Made by a program: the position numbers and the translations under genes. DNA of 64,000 nt from assembly GCF_020829625.1 (NCBI RefSeq), contig NZ_JAIVFX010000001.1, forward strand, positions 372,001 through 436,000, read 5' to 3'. Under the pieces are notes generated by a model. The model ran no database searches, was not told where the DNA came from, and worked only from the letters and a program-made list of their open reading frames with translations. Each line of letters begins with the position of its first letter. The stretch's first letter is position 1. Source of the stretch: Nostoc sp. XA010 (lineage in GTDB: Bacteria; Cyanobacteriota; Cyanobacteriia; Cyanobacteriales; Nostocaceae). Shown piece by piece: positions 37,132 to 46,362 of this stretch.

Positions 37132-37444
37132 TTCGATTCTTTAGTTTCTCTTGCAAAATTGAAGGAGTTTGAGCCTGCACTTCTGTGATAAAAGCTTCTC
37201 CTTCTGCAATTTCTTGCTTGATCTCATCTTGATGATCGTGGTAATAAGCTAGAGCAGCATAGACATCAGCTAAACTAATACTGGGATAATGATAAACGAT
37301 TTCGTCAGGCGAAAGCCCCATCCGTTCGTGCCAAATAACGATATCTTGCACTCTAATTCGGTGTCCAGCAATGCGCGGTTTACTCCCATCTGGAGTAATT
37401 TCAATGTGTTCTGAGATTATTGGTATCTTAGACATTTTATCCAA
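37100..37444 (-). CDS. DUF433 antitoxin-like protein
   Basis: 114 residues. The DUF433 helix-turn-helix core reads GSKPRIAGHRIRVQDIVIW and GLSPDEIVYHYPSISLADVYAALAYY (the latter split at SPDEIVYHYP). AGGAG lies six bases before the TTG at 37444, which favours that start over the ATG at 37435. DUF433 proteins are normally paired with DUF5615 PIN-like toxins, as here. Its partner looks inactivated. Confidence 0.75.
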   Translation of the reverse strand: MDKMSKIPIISEHIEITPDGSKPRIAGHRIRVQDIVIWHERMGLSPDEIVYHYPSISLADVYAALAYYHDHQDEIKQEIAEGEAFITEVQAQTPSILQEKLKNRNDTKNSIPSR

Positions 37445-37590
37445 GAAACACTCCTATAAGAAGAATTTATATTTTAATTATCATATCATTAGCGATCGCC
37501 AATCAAGTAATTTTATCTGGTTGCGCGATAGGTGCAAAACTCCGTATTTTTAAATACGAGATTAAGTCGTTGAGTTTATAATTAGAAACT

Positions 37591-38202
37591 GTGACTCAGC
37601 ACGGGCTAAACCTTAGCTATCCGCTAACAGAACTCAGAATTGGAGCGAAACAACTGGTGAGCAGCTTATTACAAGGAGTCAACCTGTATTTAATTGGGAT
37701 GATGGGCGTTGGTAAGACGACAGTAGGGCGCTTACTGGCGAAGGAATTGGGTTATGGGTTTGTGGATACCGATAATGTTATTGCCCAAGCAACAGATAAA
37801 TCTATCAATGAGTTATTTGCACAAGTTGGTGAAGCAGGCTTTCGCCAGTTAGAAAGCGACGTGCTTTCACAAGTTTGTGCTTTTACAAAGTTGACTATCG
37901 CAACCGGTGGCGGCATTGTACTGCGGCGAGAAAATTGGGGCTATCTGCACCACGGTTTGATAGTCTGGCTAGATACGCCAGTGGAGATAATTTACAGCCG
38001 TTTAGCTGAGGATACCACAAGACCACTGCTGCAAGATGCTGATCCTAAAGGGAAATTGCGATCGCTCCTCGAACAACGTACACCACTTTACTCTCAAGCC
38101 GATTTGCACATCACCGAGCGAGAGGGAGATACACCTGAAGACGTTGCCAAACGAATACTTGAGGCAATTCCTGGCGTTCTCAAAACACAACTTTCTCATT
38201 AG
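37591..38202 (+). CDS. aroK: Shikimate kinase
   Basis: 203 residues, GTG start. The P-loop is GMMGVGKTT at 36-44. DTDN (60-63), the RQLESDVL region, TGGGIVLR and TRPLLQD follow in the normal order. It phosphorylates shikimate in aromatic amino-acid synthesis. The N-terminal extension of about 25 residues is usual in cyanobacteria. The following spacer (38203-38499) shows nothing definable. Confidence 0.95.
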   Translation: MTQHGLNLSYPLTELRIGAKQLVSSLLQGVNLYLIGMMGVGKTTVGRLLAKELGYGFVDTDNVIAQATDKSINELFAQVGEAGFRQLESDVLSQVCAFTKLTIATGGGIVLRRENWGYLHHGLIVWLDTPVEIIYSRLAEDTTRPLLQDADPKGKLRSLLEQRTPLYSQADLHITEREGDTPEDVAKRILEAIPGVLKTQLSH

Positions 38203-38499
38203 CTGGCAGAAATATGTGATGGCTTCACACGAATTTAGTATCAAACTAAATTTTTTAGTCAGGGTAATGTAAATCAACTAACAACTTGCTTGAGAGCGAA
38301 TTTCTTGGAAATAAGATATTTGAGATTTATTCTTTAGGCTTGTTCATAGAGTTTTCTTAGAGAATGCTTGATCTGGATAACAGCTTGTACTTATTCAAGC
38401 AGCTTTTTTGAGCATTTTCCCATAGAATGTTACACCCACTATATTTTTGGGAACTCTTAACATTGAGTACAGTTTTCCCAAACTTTAGATTGGTAAGTC

Positions 38500-39558
38500 A
38501 TGAAAGTTGCCCAGATCATTGACACATTAAGTATCTGGTGGAAGCAAAATTTGAGGTTAGGTATCAAGCCTGCCTTGTTTTGTTTGTTTGCGATCGCCCT
38601 TTCCCTGACTTTTGTGATCAATGCCTGTAGTCTTGGGCAAAACCAATCTCTCAAACCGCTCCGGGTGGGAATTACAAGCTGGGTAGGATTTGACATTGCA
38701 CTTTATGCCCAACCCTCACATATCTTCAAGCAGCGCGGTCTAGAAGTTGAATTTGTGCGATTTGATAACCAGCAAGATTCCAGCCGTGCTGTCATGCAAG
38801 GAAGATTAGATGCAGCATTTGCCTCCTTCTGGGACGTGATGCAGGTTGATCCGGGCAATGGTAAACCCGTGGTGTTAATGATAACCAATATTTCTGCCGG
38901 ATCTGATGGGATTGTTGCCAAGCCAGCAATTAAATTGGTGCAAAACCTACGCGGTAAACGAGTAGGAGCAAAGTTAGGAACCGTCAACCATTTAATTTTG
39001 CTGGAAGCTCTGAAAGCCCATCAAATCAAACCCTCTGAAGTTCAGATTCTGAATTACTCCAATGAAGTCGCAGCCCAGAAAATTGGGACAGGTGAGATCG
39101 ATGCTGCTGTGCTGTGGGAACCGATGCTAGGAGAAACAGCGAAGCACATCAAGGGCAACGTGATTCACACCACAAAGCAATTAGACAGTCTGGTGATTGA
39201 TACCTTGATGTCCAGTGACAGCATAATGAAAGCTAAAAAAGCGGAACTAAAGCAATTCATCCTGGCATGGTTTGATGTAATGCACGCAGTTGAAACCCAG
39301 CCGACAGAAGTATTTAACGCAGTTGGAAAAAAACTAGGACAAAGTGGTGAGTCTTTCGCCAGTGATTATGCTGGGCTAAAAAAAGGAGATATTACTTTGA
39401 ACAAGCGGATGTTTGCAGCAGATGGTCGTCTTAATTCAGCAAAAGCAGAAATTGTCCAACTTCTGCAAGCAGATCCGCGTCATGGTCGGGTGATTCGGCA
39501 AGACGTAGAGATTAATCCAGCCCTTGTCAATGAAGCAATGGCAGAATGGAAGTCATGA
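38500..39558 (+). CDS. NMT1/SsuA-like periplasmic binding lipoprotein
   Basis: 352 residues. A signal segment (about 24-42) ends in a weak lipobox, INAC, with Cys43. The binding domain has LRVGITSWVGFDIALYAQ, MQGRLDAAFASFWDVM and GEIDAAVLWEPMLGETA, as in nitrate-, sulfonate- or thiamine-precursor-type receptors. No transport permease or ATPase follows. Instead the stop codon overlaps the start of a histidine kinase gene (ATGA), so translation is coupled. A sensory role is likely; the ligand is unknown. Confidence 0.8.
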   Translation: MKVAQIIDTLSIWWKQNLRLGIKPALFCLFAIALSLTFVINACSLGQNQSLKPLRVGITSWVGFDIALYAQPSHIFKQRGLEVEFVRFDNQQDSSRAVMQGRLDAAFASFWDVMQVDPGNGKPVVLMITNISAGSDGIVAKPAIKLVQNLRGKRVGAKLGTVNHLILLEALKAHQIKPSEVQILNYSNEVAAQKIGTGEIDAAVLWEPMLGETAKHIKGNVIHTTKQLDSLVIDTLMSSDSIMKAKKAELKQFILAWFDVMHAVETQPTEVFNAVGKKLGQSGESFASDYAGLKKGDITLNKRMFAADGRLNSAKAEIVQLLQADPRHGRVIRQDVEINPALVNEAMAEWKS

Positions 39559-41300
39559 GCCAGAAGTTATCTAAAAGTAATTTATCCCATCAACTACTGA
39601 TGGGTTTTGGCATTTCTCTAGCAACAGTCGGCTTAACCACATTAGGATTGAACTTCTTCTTGATTCAATCAAAGCTAGAGCAAGAACTAGAACAACGTGC
39701 CCAATCGATTACCCAGGGGGTTGGGTTTTCCACGGAAGGATTAATCGAACTAGGGAATAGAAGCATTATCAAGCGAGTAGTACAAAACTACGCTACACTA
39801 CCAACGGTCGTGGAGGTGGCGATCGTCACTCCCAATGGACAAACCCTGGCTCGGAGTGGAGAGGCATTACAAAATCCGCCTTATGCTTCGATTTATCCAG
39901 AATTGACTCAAGTATTAAAACAGGTTTCTCAAACGGGTTCAGAAACGAGTTTGAGAACCACAATCAATGGTAAGCCCGCATTAGTAGAAATTTTGCCATT
40001 TAGCAGCACCATGTTTGGTCAGGCAAATCGACGCGGAATGACGATCGCCATTCTTGATGTCGAAGAACTACAACAGCAAGCGTGGAAAACCTTCTCTACC
40101 TCTACCTTTACCCTACTTGTTGGGATGTCAGCGATTCTAGCACTGATGACAGTGATGATTCAGCGATCGGTGTTACATCCACTCCAACGTTTGAATAAAG
40201 CCGTCACCGACAGTCAAAGCATTGACCATTTTGTTATGCCCAGTGGATTGCCAGATAACGAAATCCAATTCCTTGCCCATACGATTCAAGCAGCCGCTAC
40301 ACGAGTAGAGGCATACCAGCAACTTGAAGAAGAAGTTGCACAGCGCAAACAAGCAGAAGCCGCTTTACTGGCATCAGAAGGGCAATTACGGCAGCAAGCC
40401 CAAGATTTAGAGAAAGCAATCCAAGACTTGCAGCAAGTTCAAATGCAAATCATTCAAAGTGAGAAAATGTCTGCTTTGGGCAATCTGGTGGCTGGGGTTG
40501 CCCACGAAATCAACAATCCAGTCGGTTTTCTCAAGGGTAGCCTCAATAACGCAACTGAATACATCCAAGATTTGCTGAACCATTTACACCAATATCAACA
40601 AGCCTATCCTAATCCGTCATCTAATATTCAAGACCATGCAGAGGAGATTGACCTGGAGTTTTTAGCTGAAGATTTGCCGAAACTGATCTTGTCTATGAAA
40701 GGGGCAACAGATCGAGTTGGGGATATCAGCACCAGCTTACGGACGTTTTCCCGATCGGACACAGAACATCCGGTGCAATTTAATTTGTATCAAGGACTGG
40801 ATAGTACCCTGCTGATCCTCAAATATCGCCTAAAAGCCAATGAGCTACGTCCAGCAATTGAGGTCGTGCGATTATACGATAAGATTCCTGCGATCACTTG
40901 TTTTTCTGGACAGCTCAATCAAGTGTTCATGAATATTCTGGCAAATGCGATCGATGCTCTGGAAGAATCGAATCAAAGGCAAAGTTATGAATATCTCAAA
41001 CAACATCCAAATCGAATTACGATCAAAACGGCGCTGACAGAGGATCAACAATCAGTCACTATCCGAATTAAAGACAATGGGATTGGCATGACAGATGATG
41101 TCAAGCAAAAGATATTTGAGCATTTGTTTACCACCAAAGGAGTTGGCAAAGGAACTGGATTAGGCTTGGCGATCGCTCGTCAAGTAATTGTTGATAAACA
41201 TCATGGCACTCTGAATTGTGTTTCTAGTCCAGGCAATGGCACAGAGTTCATCATTGAAATTCCAGTTCAACAGGCTGCGTATCAAGTGAAAGCGGCATAG
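39555..41300 (+). CDS. Membrane sensor histidine kinase coupled to the binding protein
   Basis: 581 residues from the ATG at 39555, overlapping the upstream stop; an ATG at 39546 is also possible. Membrane helices at about 18-38 and 180-200 enclose an extracytoplasmic sensor domain. HAMP-like and coiled-coil segments (to about 300) lead to the H box VAHEINNP with His317. The ATPase has NAIDALEES (N box), DNGIGM (G1) and GKGTGLGLAIARQ (G2). No response regulator is adjacent. Coupling to a soluble receptor lipoprotein suggests that the receptor presents its ligand to this kinase. Confidence 0.9.
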   Translation: MSQKLSKSNLSHQLLMGFGISLATVGLTTLGLNFFLIQSKLEQELEQRAQSITQGVGFSTEGLIELGNRSIIKRVVQNYATLPTVVEVAIVTPNGQTLARSGEALQNPPYASIYPELTQVLKQVSQTGSETSLRTTINGKPALVEILPFSSTMFGQANRRGMTIAILDVEELQQQAWKTFSTSTFTLLVGMSAILALMTVMIQRSVLHPLQRLNKAVTDSQSIDHFVMPSGLPDNEIQFLAHTIQAAATRVEAYQQLEEEVAQRKQAEAALLASEGQLRQQAQDLEKAIQDLQQVQMQIIQSEKMSALGNLVAGVAHEINNPVGFLKGSLNNATEYIQDLLNHLHQYQQAYPNPSSNIQDHAEEIDLEFLAEDLPKLILSMKGATDRVGDISTSLRTFSRSDTEHPVQFNLYQGLDSTLLILKYRLKANELRPAIEVVRLYDKIPAITCFSGQLNQVFMNILANAIDALEESNQRQSYEYLKQHPNRITIKTALTEDQQSVTIRIKDNGIGMTDDVKQKIFEHLFTTKGVGKGTGLGLAIARQVIVDKHHGTLNCVSSPGNGTEFIIEIPVQQAAYQVKAA

Positions 41301-41482
41301 TGTTATCAAACCATAATCTTTTTAAAATCAGAATGATACACTCCACCTAATTGAGCAAATTTCAGCACTAGCTATGGCTTATCAGTACAGACATACTCAA
41401 CTTTGGCATCAGAGATTGTGAGGAGTTACAAAGTCTTCTACACTGACTGAAATAGGTTTTAACTCTCTCTGTTAGGCTCCTC

Positions 41483-42376
41483 ATGACGGACAACGATTCT
41501 GAATACATCAGGCAAGATGAAGCCACTCGTGTACGTGTACTAAGCGAAGCACTACCTTATATTCAACAATTCGCCGGTCGCACTGTTGTTGTTAAATATG
41601 GCGGCGCAGCAATGAAAGATAGCACACTCAAAGACAAAGTTATCCGCGACATTGTATTCTTGTCCTGCGTTGGCTTGCGTCCGATTGTAGTCCACGGCGG
41701 TGGCCCAGAAATTAACAGTTGGTTAGATAAGCTAGGCATCGAACCACAGTTTAAAAATGGTTTGCGAGTCACTGATGCTGCCACAATGGATGTGGTGGAA
41801 ATGGTTTTAGTTGGTCGAGTTAACAAAGAAATTGTCGCGCTAATTAACCAAGCTGGTGGATTGGCTGTAGGACTTTGCGGTAAAGACGGGAATCTATTTA
41901 CAGCCCGTCCCCAAGGTCAAGAAGGCATTGGTTTTGTGGGGGAAGTCAGCAATGTTAACATCAAGATTTTGGACACTCTCGCTAGCAATGGCTATATTCC
42001 GGTAGTATCGAGCGTCGCCGGAGACGAGACAGGGCAAGCTTATAACATTAACGCCGATACTGTAGCTGGAGAAATCGCTGCTGCATTAGGAGCAGAAAAG
42101 TTAATTTTACTGACTGACACTAGTGGAATTTTAAAAGATTACAAAGACCCATCTACTTTGATTCCAAAAGTAGATATTCGTGAAGCCCGCGAACTGATTG
42201 CCGATGGTATAGTTAGCGGTGGGATGATTCCCAAAGTCAGTTGTTGTGTGCGATCGCTTGCTCAAGGAGTCCGTGCAGCACACATTATCGATGGTCGCAT
42301 TCCTCACGCCCTATTACTAGAAATCTTTACTGATGTAGGGATTGGGACGATGATTCTCGGTTCGCAGTTTATGTAG
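41483..42376 (+). CDS. argB: Acetylglutamate kinase
   Basis: 297 residues. [17 protein letters not shown] and [12 protein letters not shown] are the conserved substrate and nucleotide blocks; LLTDTSGIL and GGMIPKV complete the amino-acid-kinase fold. It catalyses the second step of arginine synthesis and in cyanobacteria is activated by PII under nitrogen sufficiency; the C-terminal part that contacts PII is present. Length is normal. Confidence 0.97.
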   Translation: MTDNDSEYIRQDEATRVRVLSEALPYIQQFAGRTVVVKYGGAAMKDSTLKDKVIRDIVFLSCVGLRPIVVHGGGPEINSWLDKLGIEPQFKNGLRVTDAATMDVVEMVLVGRVNKEIVALINQAGGLAVGLCGKDGNLFTARPQGQEGIGFVGEVSNVNIKILDTLASNGYIPVVSSVAGDETGQAYNINADTVAGEIAAALGAEKLILLTDTSGILKDYKDPSTLIPKVDIREARELIADGIVSGGMIPKVSCCVRSLAQGVRAAHIIDGRIPHALLLEIFTDVGIGTMILGSQFM

Positions 42377-42459
42377 TAAAAGTTAGGAGTTAGGAGTGAG
42401 GAGTGAGGAGTTAGGAGTTAGGTGTTAAAAGTTCTTCCTCATCTCCCTCATCTCTCTTT

Positions 42460-42582
42460 AGGGACTTGCAAATAAAAAATACTCTATTTATTGTGGGGTG
42501 GGCGACATGAGCGCCCAGGAATTAAAGGCGGGCTTTTCGGCCCACCTCACAAGATTGGGTAATTTATTCGTTGGAAGTCCCT
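42460..42582. mobile_element. MITE-like element, AGGGACTTCCA-type ends (copy 2)
   Basis: AGGGACTTGCA at 42460-42470 is mirrored by TGGAAGTCCCT at 42572-42582 (one mismatch), again flanked by TTA on both sides. An inner GGTGGGC...GCCCACC pair adds a second stem. The right flank TTA supplies the TAA stop of the minus-strand gene that ends at 42582. Copy 1 is at 28975-29089. Confidence 0.6.
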
Positions 42583-43094
42583 TACCGGGGATAAACGAAA
42601 ACACGCGATCGCCCACCGCTAAATGGTCTACGATGCCATGAATTATCTATAATCACCGGATTAACTATGGTTGAGTCTCGAATTGCCGGATTAATCAAAG
42701 TTGGATTAATTAGGGTGGAATTTCTCACGTTCTGCCTGAACTGGGGATAGTAATAATCGGGGTAATTATTGCGTTGTGGCATCAGTCCCGTTCCTGGGTC
42801 TACAGGCATAGGTGTTGGAATCGGGCTACCATAAATGAAGGAACCGACAGGAGGCGATGTCTGACGACAAGCTGCTTCGCATCTACGCCTGATTCCATAA
42901 TCGGGTGTGAGAATCGGATTACCATAAATGAAGGAACCAGCAGCAGGCGATCGCCTGACTCCATAAGCACCATCAATCACAATCACAGACTGTGCAGAAG
43001 CTGGAGCAATGCTTACACCCATAACTGCTAAAGTCATGCCTGCTAAGAGCCAATTCAGTTGCGAATGCTTGATTTTCAACATATTTTTGCTCAC
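42582..43094 (-). CDS. Secreted protein with internal sequence repeat
   Basis: 170 residues with a clear signal peptide (about 15-35, ending ASAQ). The mature part holds two copies of a unit around GSFIYGxPIxTP (about 53-64 and 83-94). It continues with an Asn/Pro-rich segment of NPTLINPAIRDSTIVNP type and ends RVFVYPR. Function unknown. A GTG at 43094 and an ATG at 43082 are both possible starts. Its stop codon lies in the flank of a MITE-like insertion, so the original C-terminus may have been longer. Confidence 0.6.
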   Translation of the reverse strand: MSKNMLKIKHSQLNWLLAGMTLAVMGVSIAPASAQSVIVIDGAYGVRRSPAAGSFIYGNPILTPDYGIRRRCEAACRQTSPPVGSFIYGSPIPTPMPVDPGTGLMPQRNNYPDYYYPQFRQNVRNSTLINPTLINPAIRDSTIVNPVIIDNSWHRRPFSGGRSRVFVYPR

Positions 43095-43252
43095 TTGTAT
43101 TTGATACCAAAATTTTTAATCAGAAAATAATCGCAGCTACTTAGTTAAAATTTTAGAAGTTTATTTAGTTTCAGGTTGCCAGCTTTTGAAAAAATTCCAA
43201 AAAGATTGCTGGTATTGGCAAAATTAAAATAGTGCTGATCTTTATATAAGCC

Positions 43253-43795
43253 GTGAGTGTAGAAAGTTTAGAAATTGCTAAAACCCGCTACCAGGCTGGG
43301 AAAGCTGCCTTTGAAAATGGCCAATACCGTGAAGCCATAGAAAATTTAGAAAAGGCCAGCGCCCTGTTAGCTCCTAATTCTCGCCTTGCGGGGGAAGTAG
43401 AAATTCATCTGGTGACAGCCTATGAAGCAGCTGGACGCACCGATGATGCGATCGCTCTTTGCGAAAGACTCAAACGCCATGCCCATTTTGAAATTGGCAA
43501 ACAAGCGCGACAGATGCTTTACATTTTAAAAGCACCAAAGCTGAAAAGACCCAGCGAGTGGATGACCGAAATCCCCGATTTAGGCGCACTATCCGATAAT
43601 GAACTCAAAATTTCTGTGCCTGCTAAGTCTACTAAATCTTCTGTGCAGCAAAAGCCTAAACCTGCCGAGCCAGAATTCGTTGACCTCAGTCAGGTCAATA
43701 CCAGAGATAATCGCTTTATCTGGGTGGCGCTAATTGCCATTGCTTTAACCATCTCGTACTTGCTTTGGTTGAATTTTTCAGGAACCCCAGGCTGA
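43253..43795 (+). CDS. TPR protein with C-terminal membrane anchor
   Basis: 180 residues, GTG start. Two TPR-like helices pairs (about 5-85, with AAFENGQYREAIENLEKAS) are followed by a linker and a single membrane helix (about 153-172) at the C-terminus. It is the usual neighbour of the DUF3153 gene in cyanobacteria. Probably a scaffold on the cytoplasmic side; the partner is unknown. Confidence 0.7.
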   Translation: MSVESLEIAKTRYQAGKAAFENGQYREAIENLEKASALLAPNSRLAGEVEIHLVTAYEAAGRTDDAIALCERLKRHAHFEIGKQARQMLYILKAPKLKRPSEWMTEIPDLGALSDNELKISVPAKSTKSSVQQKPKPAEPEFVDLSQVNTRDNRFIWVALIAIALTISYLLWLNFSGTPG

Positions 43796-43828
43796 TCCTA
43801 ACAGTAGATATTTCCGTGCTGGGGTTCC
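43781..43828 (+). terminator. Inverted repeat spanning the TPR gene stop codon
   Basis: A perfect 10-bp arm pair GGAACCCCAG / CTGGGGTTCC (43781-43790 and 43819-43828) brackets the stop codon. A second small stem, GCTGCTTTTGCAGC, follows. A clear T tract is missing, so termination is likely but not certain. Confidence 0.5.
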
Positions 43829-44052
43829 TTGCTGCTTTTGCAGCCCGTTCGTCACTCAGCAGTATAGTTCGGATCAGATCCCTCTGCCTGCGGCGACCCC
43901 CCTAAAAAGGGGTAGAGGAATAAAAATAGCCTCCCAATTTATCGAGGGGTTGGGGGAATCTTCGGGAGATAAAGCAAGTTAACCGAACCGTATTGCGCCG
44001 CCCAGTAGTAGAAGTCAAGATTGGTTAAAAAGTTTGACTTTTGGGGAGATTT

Positions 44053-44955
44053 ATGATTACAAATTCTTCAATTTTCGGAAAGATTTTCTTTTGGCTAATT
44101 AGACCATTTAGTTTTGTATTGACAAATATGAAATTTCTCTCAGTACTGAATGGTCGAAATCGAATGAACCGCGTCAAGCGAAATCCTATTTTGTGGCTAG
44201 TGCTGTTAACATCCCTGCTGCTGACTGGCTGTGTTAAGTACGATGTAGGGCTTAACTTTGACAACTCAAATAGTGGCGAACTAGTACAGCATATTAAGTT
44301 GGGAGAGCGGCTAACTAGTTTTAGTGGCGATTCTGTGTACGAATGGTTAAACAGCATAGAGCGCCGCGCCCGTCAACTAGAGGGGAAAACACAGCGAGTT
44401 TCCCAAGAAGAAATCATTGTCACAATTCCTTTTAGTAGTGGTAGGGAATTACAAGAGAAGTTTAACGAATTTTTTAACTCCCGTGCGAATCAACCCTCTG
44501 AGTCAGTGGGGAGCCAATCTGACTCAGAACTGCCGAAAATTGAATCAAACGTCCTTTTGGAACAAAACAATTTTTTACTTTTAGTCCGAAATCGATTGAT
44601 TTATGATTTGGATTTGCGATCGCTATCCTTAATTGCCAGCAAAGGTAACGTTTTGGCTAATGCTGGTTCAATTCTCGACTTGGAATTTAGCTTGAAGACT
44701 CCTTGGGGAGCCAAAAATATTCAACTAACTGAAACTGCGATAGAGCCAGAAAAAAATGGCAATCGATTAGTGTGGAAACTCCAGCCTGGTGAGCTAAACC
44801 ACATAGAAACCATTTTCTGGCTTCCCAGTCCCCTTGGTATTGGTGCGTTGTTAATTATCCTGTTTGTCTGGGGAGGATTGTACTTAAGATACAATTTCAT
44901 GCCAGATCCCAGAATTCAGTTCACTTCCAAAGCAGCAGCTATCCAAGAACAGTAG
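44053..44955 (+). CDS. DUF3153 membrane lipoprotein
   Basis: 300 residues from the ATG at 44053 with GGGGAG just upstream. A lipobox LLTGC follows a hydrophobic segment (Cys60 in this numbering). Because this gives an unusually long pre-region, an internal ATG at 44164 (signal of 22 residues) is an alternative. The lumenal or periplasmic domain contains VKYDVGLNFDNSNSGELVQHI. A C-terminal membrane helix (about 258-280) follows a Trp-rich stretch. DUF3153 is cyanobacterial and plastid-lineage specific; its role is unknown. Confidence 0.7.
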   Translation: MITNSSIFGKIFFWLIRPFSFVLTNMKFLSVLNGRNRMNRVKRNPILWLVLLTSLLLTGCVKYDVGLNFDNSNSGELVQHIKLGERLTSFSGDSVYEWLNSIERRARQLEGKTQRVSQEEIIVTIPFSSGRELQEKFNEFFNSRANQPSESVGSQSDSELPKIESNVLLEQNNFLLLVRNRLIYDLDLRSLSLIASKGNVLANAGSILDLEFSLKTPWGAKNIQLTETAIEPEKNGNRLVWKLQPGELNHIETIFWLPSPLGIGALLIILFVWGGLYLRYNFMPDPRIQFTSKAAAIQEQ

Positions 44956-44985
44956 AACTATTCATCTGTTTATTTATATTGTCAG

Positions 44986-45360
44986 TTAAGCCGATGCATT
45001 TTCCATCGGCTTTTTTACTTCACATTCAGACTGTTGTTCGCTACCATACCAACGTTCAGCAAGTACATTGAGTTGATGAAGCACATCAATGAGTTCCTGA
45101 CCACGTTTTGTAAGACCGTAAGTTACTTGGGGTGGGACAGTCGGTTCATAATGGCGATAAATAATCTCTGCTGCCTCAAGCATCCTCAGTCTTTCAGTCA
45201 AAACTTTGGTTGAAATGCCCTCGACTAGGTGCTTCAATGCACCAAAGCGAGTAGGCCCACTATTACACAACACCCATAGTATATACATTGTCCAGGGCCC
45301 TGATAGTAAGGACATCAGAATACTGACAGGGCAAGCATCAGGATTTTTAGAGACAGACAT
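44986..45360 (-). CDS. HxlR-family redox-type repressor
   Basis: 124 residues with the HxlR winged helix (LLSGPWTMYILWVL, RFGALKHLVEGISTKVLTERL, YGLTKRGQEL). Cys10 in DACPVSI is the conserved N-terminal cysteine used by YodB/HypR-type members to sense quinones or electrophiles. It is divergent from an azoreductase gene with palindromic sites between them, the arrangement known for YodB-type control. Confidence 0.9.
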   Translation of the reverse strand: MSVSKNPDACPVSILMSLLSGPWTMYILWVLCNSGPTRFGALKHLVEGISTKVLTERLRMLEAAEIIYRHYEPTVPPQVTYGLTKRGQELIDVLHQLNVLAERWYGSEQQSECEVKKPMENASA

Positions 45361-45385
45361 CGGTAAATTAACTTAAAGTCCGACA

Positions 45386-45426
45386 GTTACTTTATGGTAA
45401 CTACTTTACTTTAGTAACTAGTTACT
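45386..45426. promoter_or_regulatory. Candidate HxlR operators
   Basis: Two palindromes made of the same GTAAC half-sites: GTTAC-TTTATG-GTAAC (45386-45401) and the 14-bp AGTAACTAGTTACT (45413-45426). They lie in the 146-base gap between the divergent hxlR and azoR genes and would overlap both promoters. Confidence 0.55.
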
Positions 45427-45506
45427 TTTAGTATCTAATGTAATGCTTTGAAATTTAGACTCAAAAAAAGTAAAAGCAGAAATCTTAGCTAATCAGGAGA
45501 TATTTG

Positions 45507-46124
45507 GTGGTAAACATCCTACATATTGATTCCAGCCCCCGTGGTGAGCGATCGCACTCCAGAGAATTATCTAAGGAATTCGTCAGTGCTTGGAAAGCTG
45601 CACATCCTGAAGATGCGATCGCCTATCGAGATATAGGACGTCACCCAGTTCCTCACGTTAATGAAGCTTGGATTGCAGCTGCATTTTCACCACCAGAAAC
45701 CCATACCCCAGAATTAGCTGAGGCACTTAGGATTTCTGACGAACTGATTGATGAGTTTTTGGCAGCCGATCGCTACGTCTTTGGAGTGCCAATGTATAAC
45801 TTGAATATCCCTTCTACTTTTAAGGCTTACATCGACCAAATCGTTCGCGCTAACCGGACTTTTGCTGTAGATGCTCAAGGTTTTAGAGGGTTAGTCGAGG
45901 GTAAAAAGGCAGTTATCATTACAGCTCGTGGCAGTGACTTTAGCGCGACCTCCCCTTTCGCTGCCTATGACTTCCAAGAACCCTACCTGCGGGCAATTTT
46001 CGGCTTTATTGGGATTACAGACATTCAATTTATTAACGCTAATAGCTTGAACGGGGGAGATGCCCGTACCCAATCTCTATCAGAGGCACGGGCAGCAATT
46101 CAAGATGCGATCGCCCAGTGGTAA
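45507..46124 (+). CDS. azoR: FMN-dependent NADH-azoreductase
   Basis: 205 residues. The GTG at 45507 is chosen because AGGAG lies seven bases upstream; a TTG one codon earlier is possible. Flavodoxin-like fold with LHIDSSPRGERSHSR (FMN phosphate loop), GVPMYNLNIPSTFKAYIDQI and TARG in the family order. It reduces quinones and azo compounds with two electrons. The divergent HxlR gene is its likely regulator. Confidence 0.92.
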   Translation: MVNILHIDSSPRGERSHSRELSKEFVSAWKAAHPEDAIAYRDIGRHPVPHVNEAWIAAAFSPPETHTPELAEALRISDELIDEFLAADRYVFGVPMYNLNIPSTFKAYIDQIVRANRTFAVDAQGFRGLVEGKKAVIITARGSDFSATSPFAAYDFQEPYLRAIFGFIGITDIQFINANSLNGGDARTQSLSEARAAIQDAIAQW

Positions 46125-46200
46125 TGTATTGACATTTTACGGATCGTGATGCGTAAAGCCCCCGAATATAATTCGGGGGATATAAGCGAACAGGATAAAT

Positions 46201-46326
46201 TTATTTATCCGTCAAGCTTCTAATAAATTCTCTAAGAATATCATTTAAGCTACGTTCTTTCTTGTGGCAATACTTCACAAGAATCTCGTACTCCTCATCA
46301 GAACATCGGACAGTTAATTTTTTCAT
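46201..46326 (-). CDS. Small ribbon-helix-helix-like protein inside the IS605-type element
   Basis: 41 residues from the ATG at 46326: MKKLTVRCSDEEYEILVKYC, then HKKERSLNDILREFIRSLTDK before TAA (the last block is split at SLNDIL in reading). A basic beta strand (KKLTVRC) and two helices with a Ser-Leu-Asn turn fit the CopG/Arc ribbon-helix-helix pattern. It is divergent from tnpB, starting 36 bases away, so it could repress tnpB. Such short passengers accompany some cyanobacterial TnpB elements. A chance frame is unlikely given the motif. Confidence 0.6.
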   Translation of the reverse strand: MKKLTVRCSDEEYEILVKYCHKKERSLNDILREFIRSLTDK

Positions 46327-46362
46327 GCCGTCATAATGCCGCCACTGTGGTACAATACTAGC

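Noticed and set aside
46201..46326. Antisense fragment of a tnpA gene
   Set aside because: The 41-residue product lacks the Y1 transposase His-hydrophobic-His motif and reads as a complete ribbon-helix-helix-like protein with its own start and stop.
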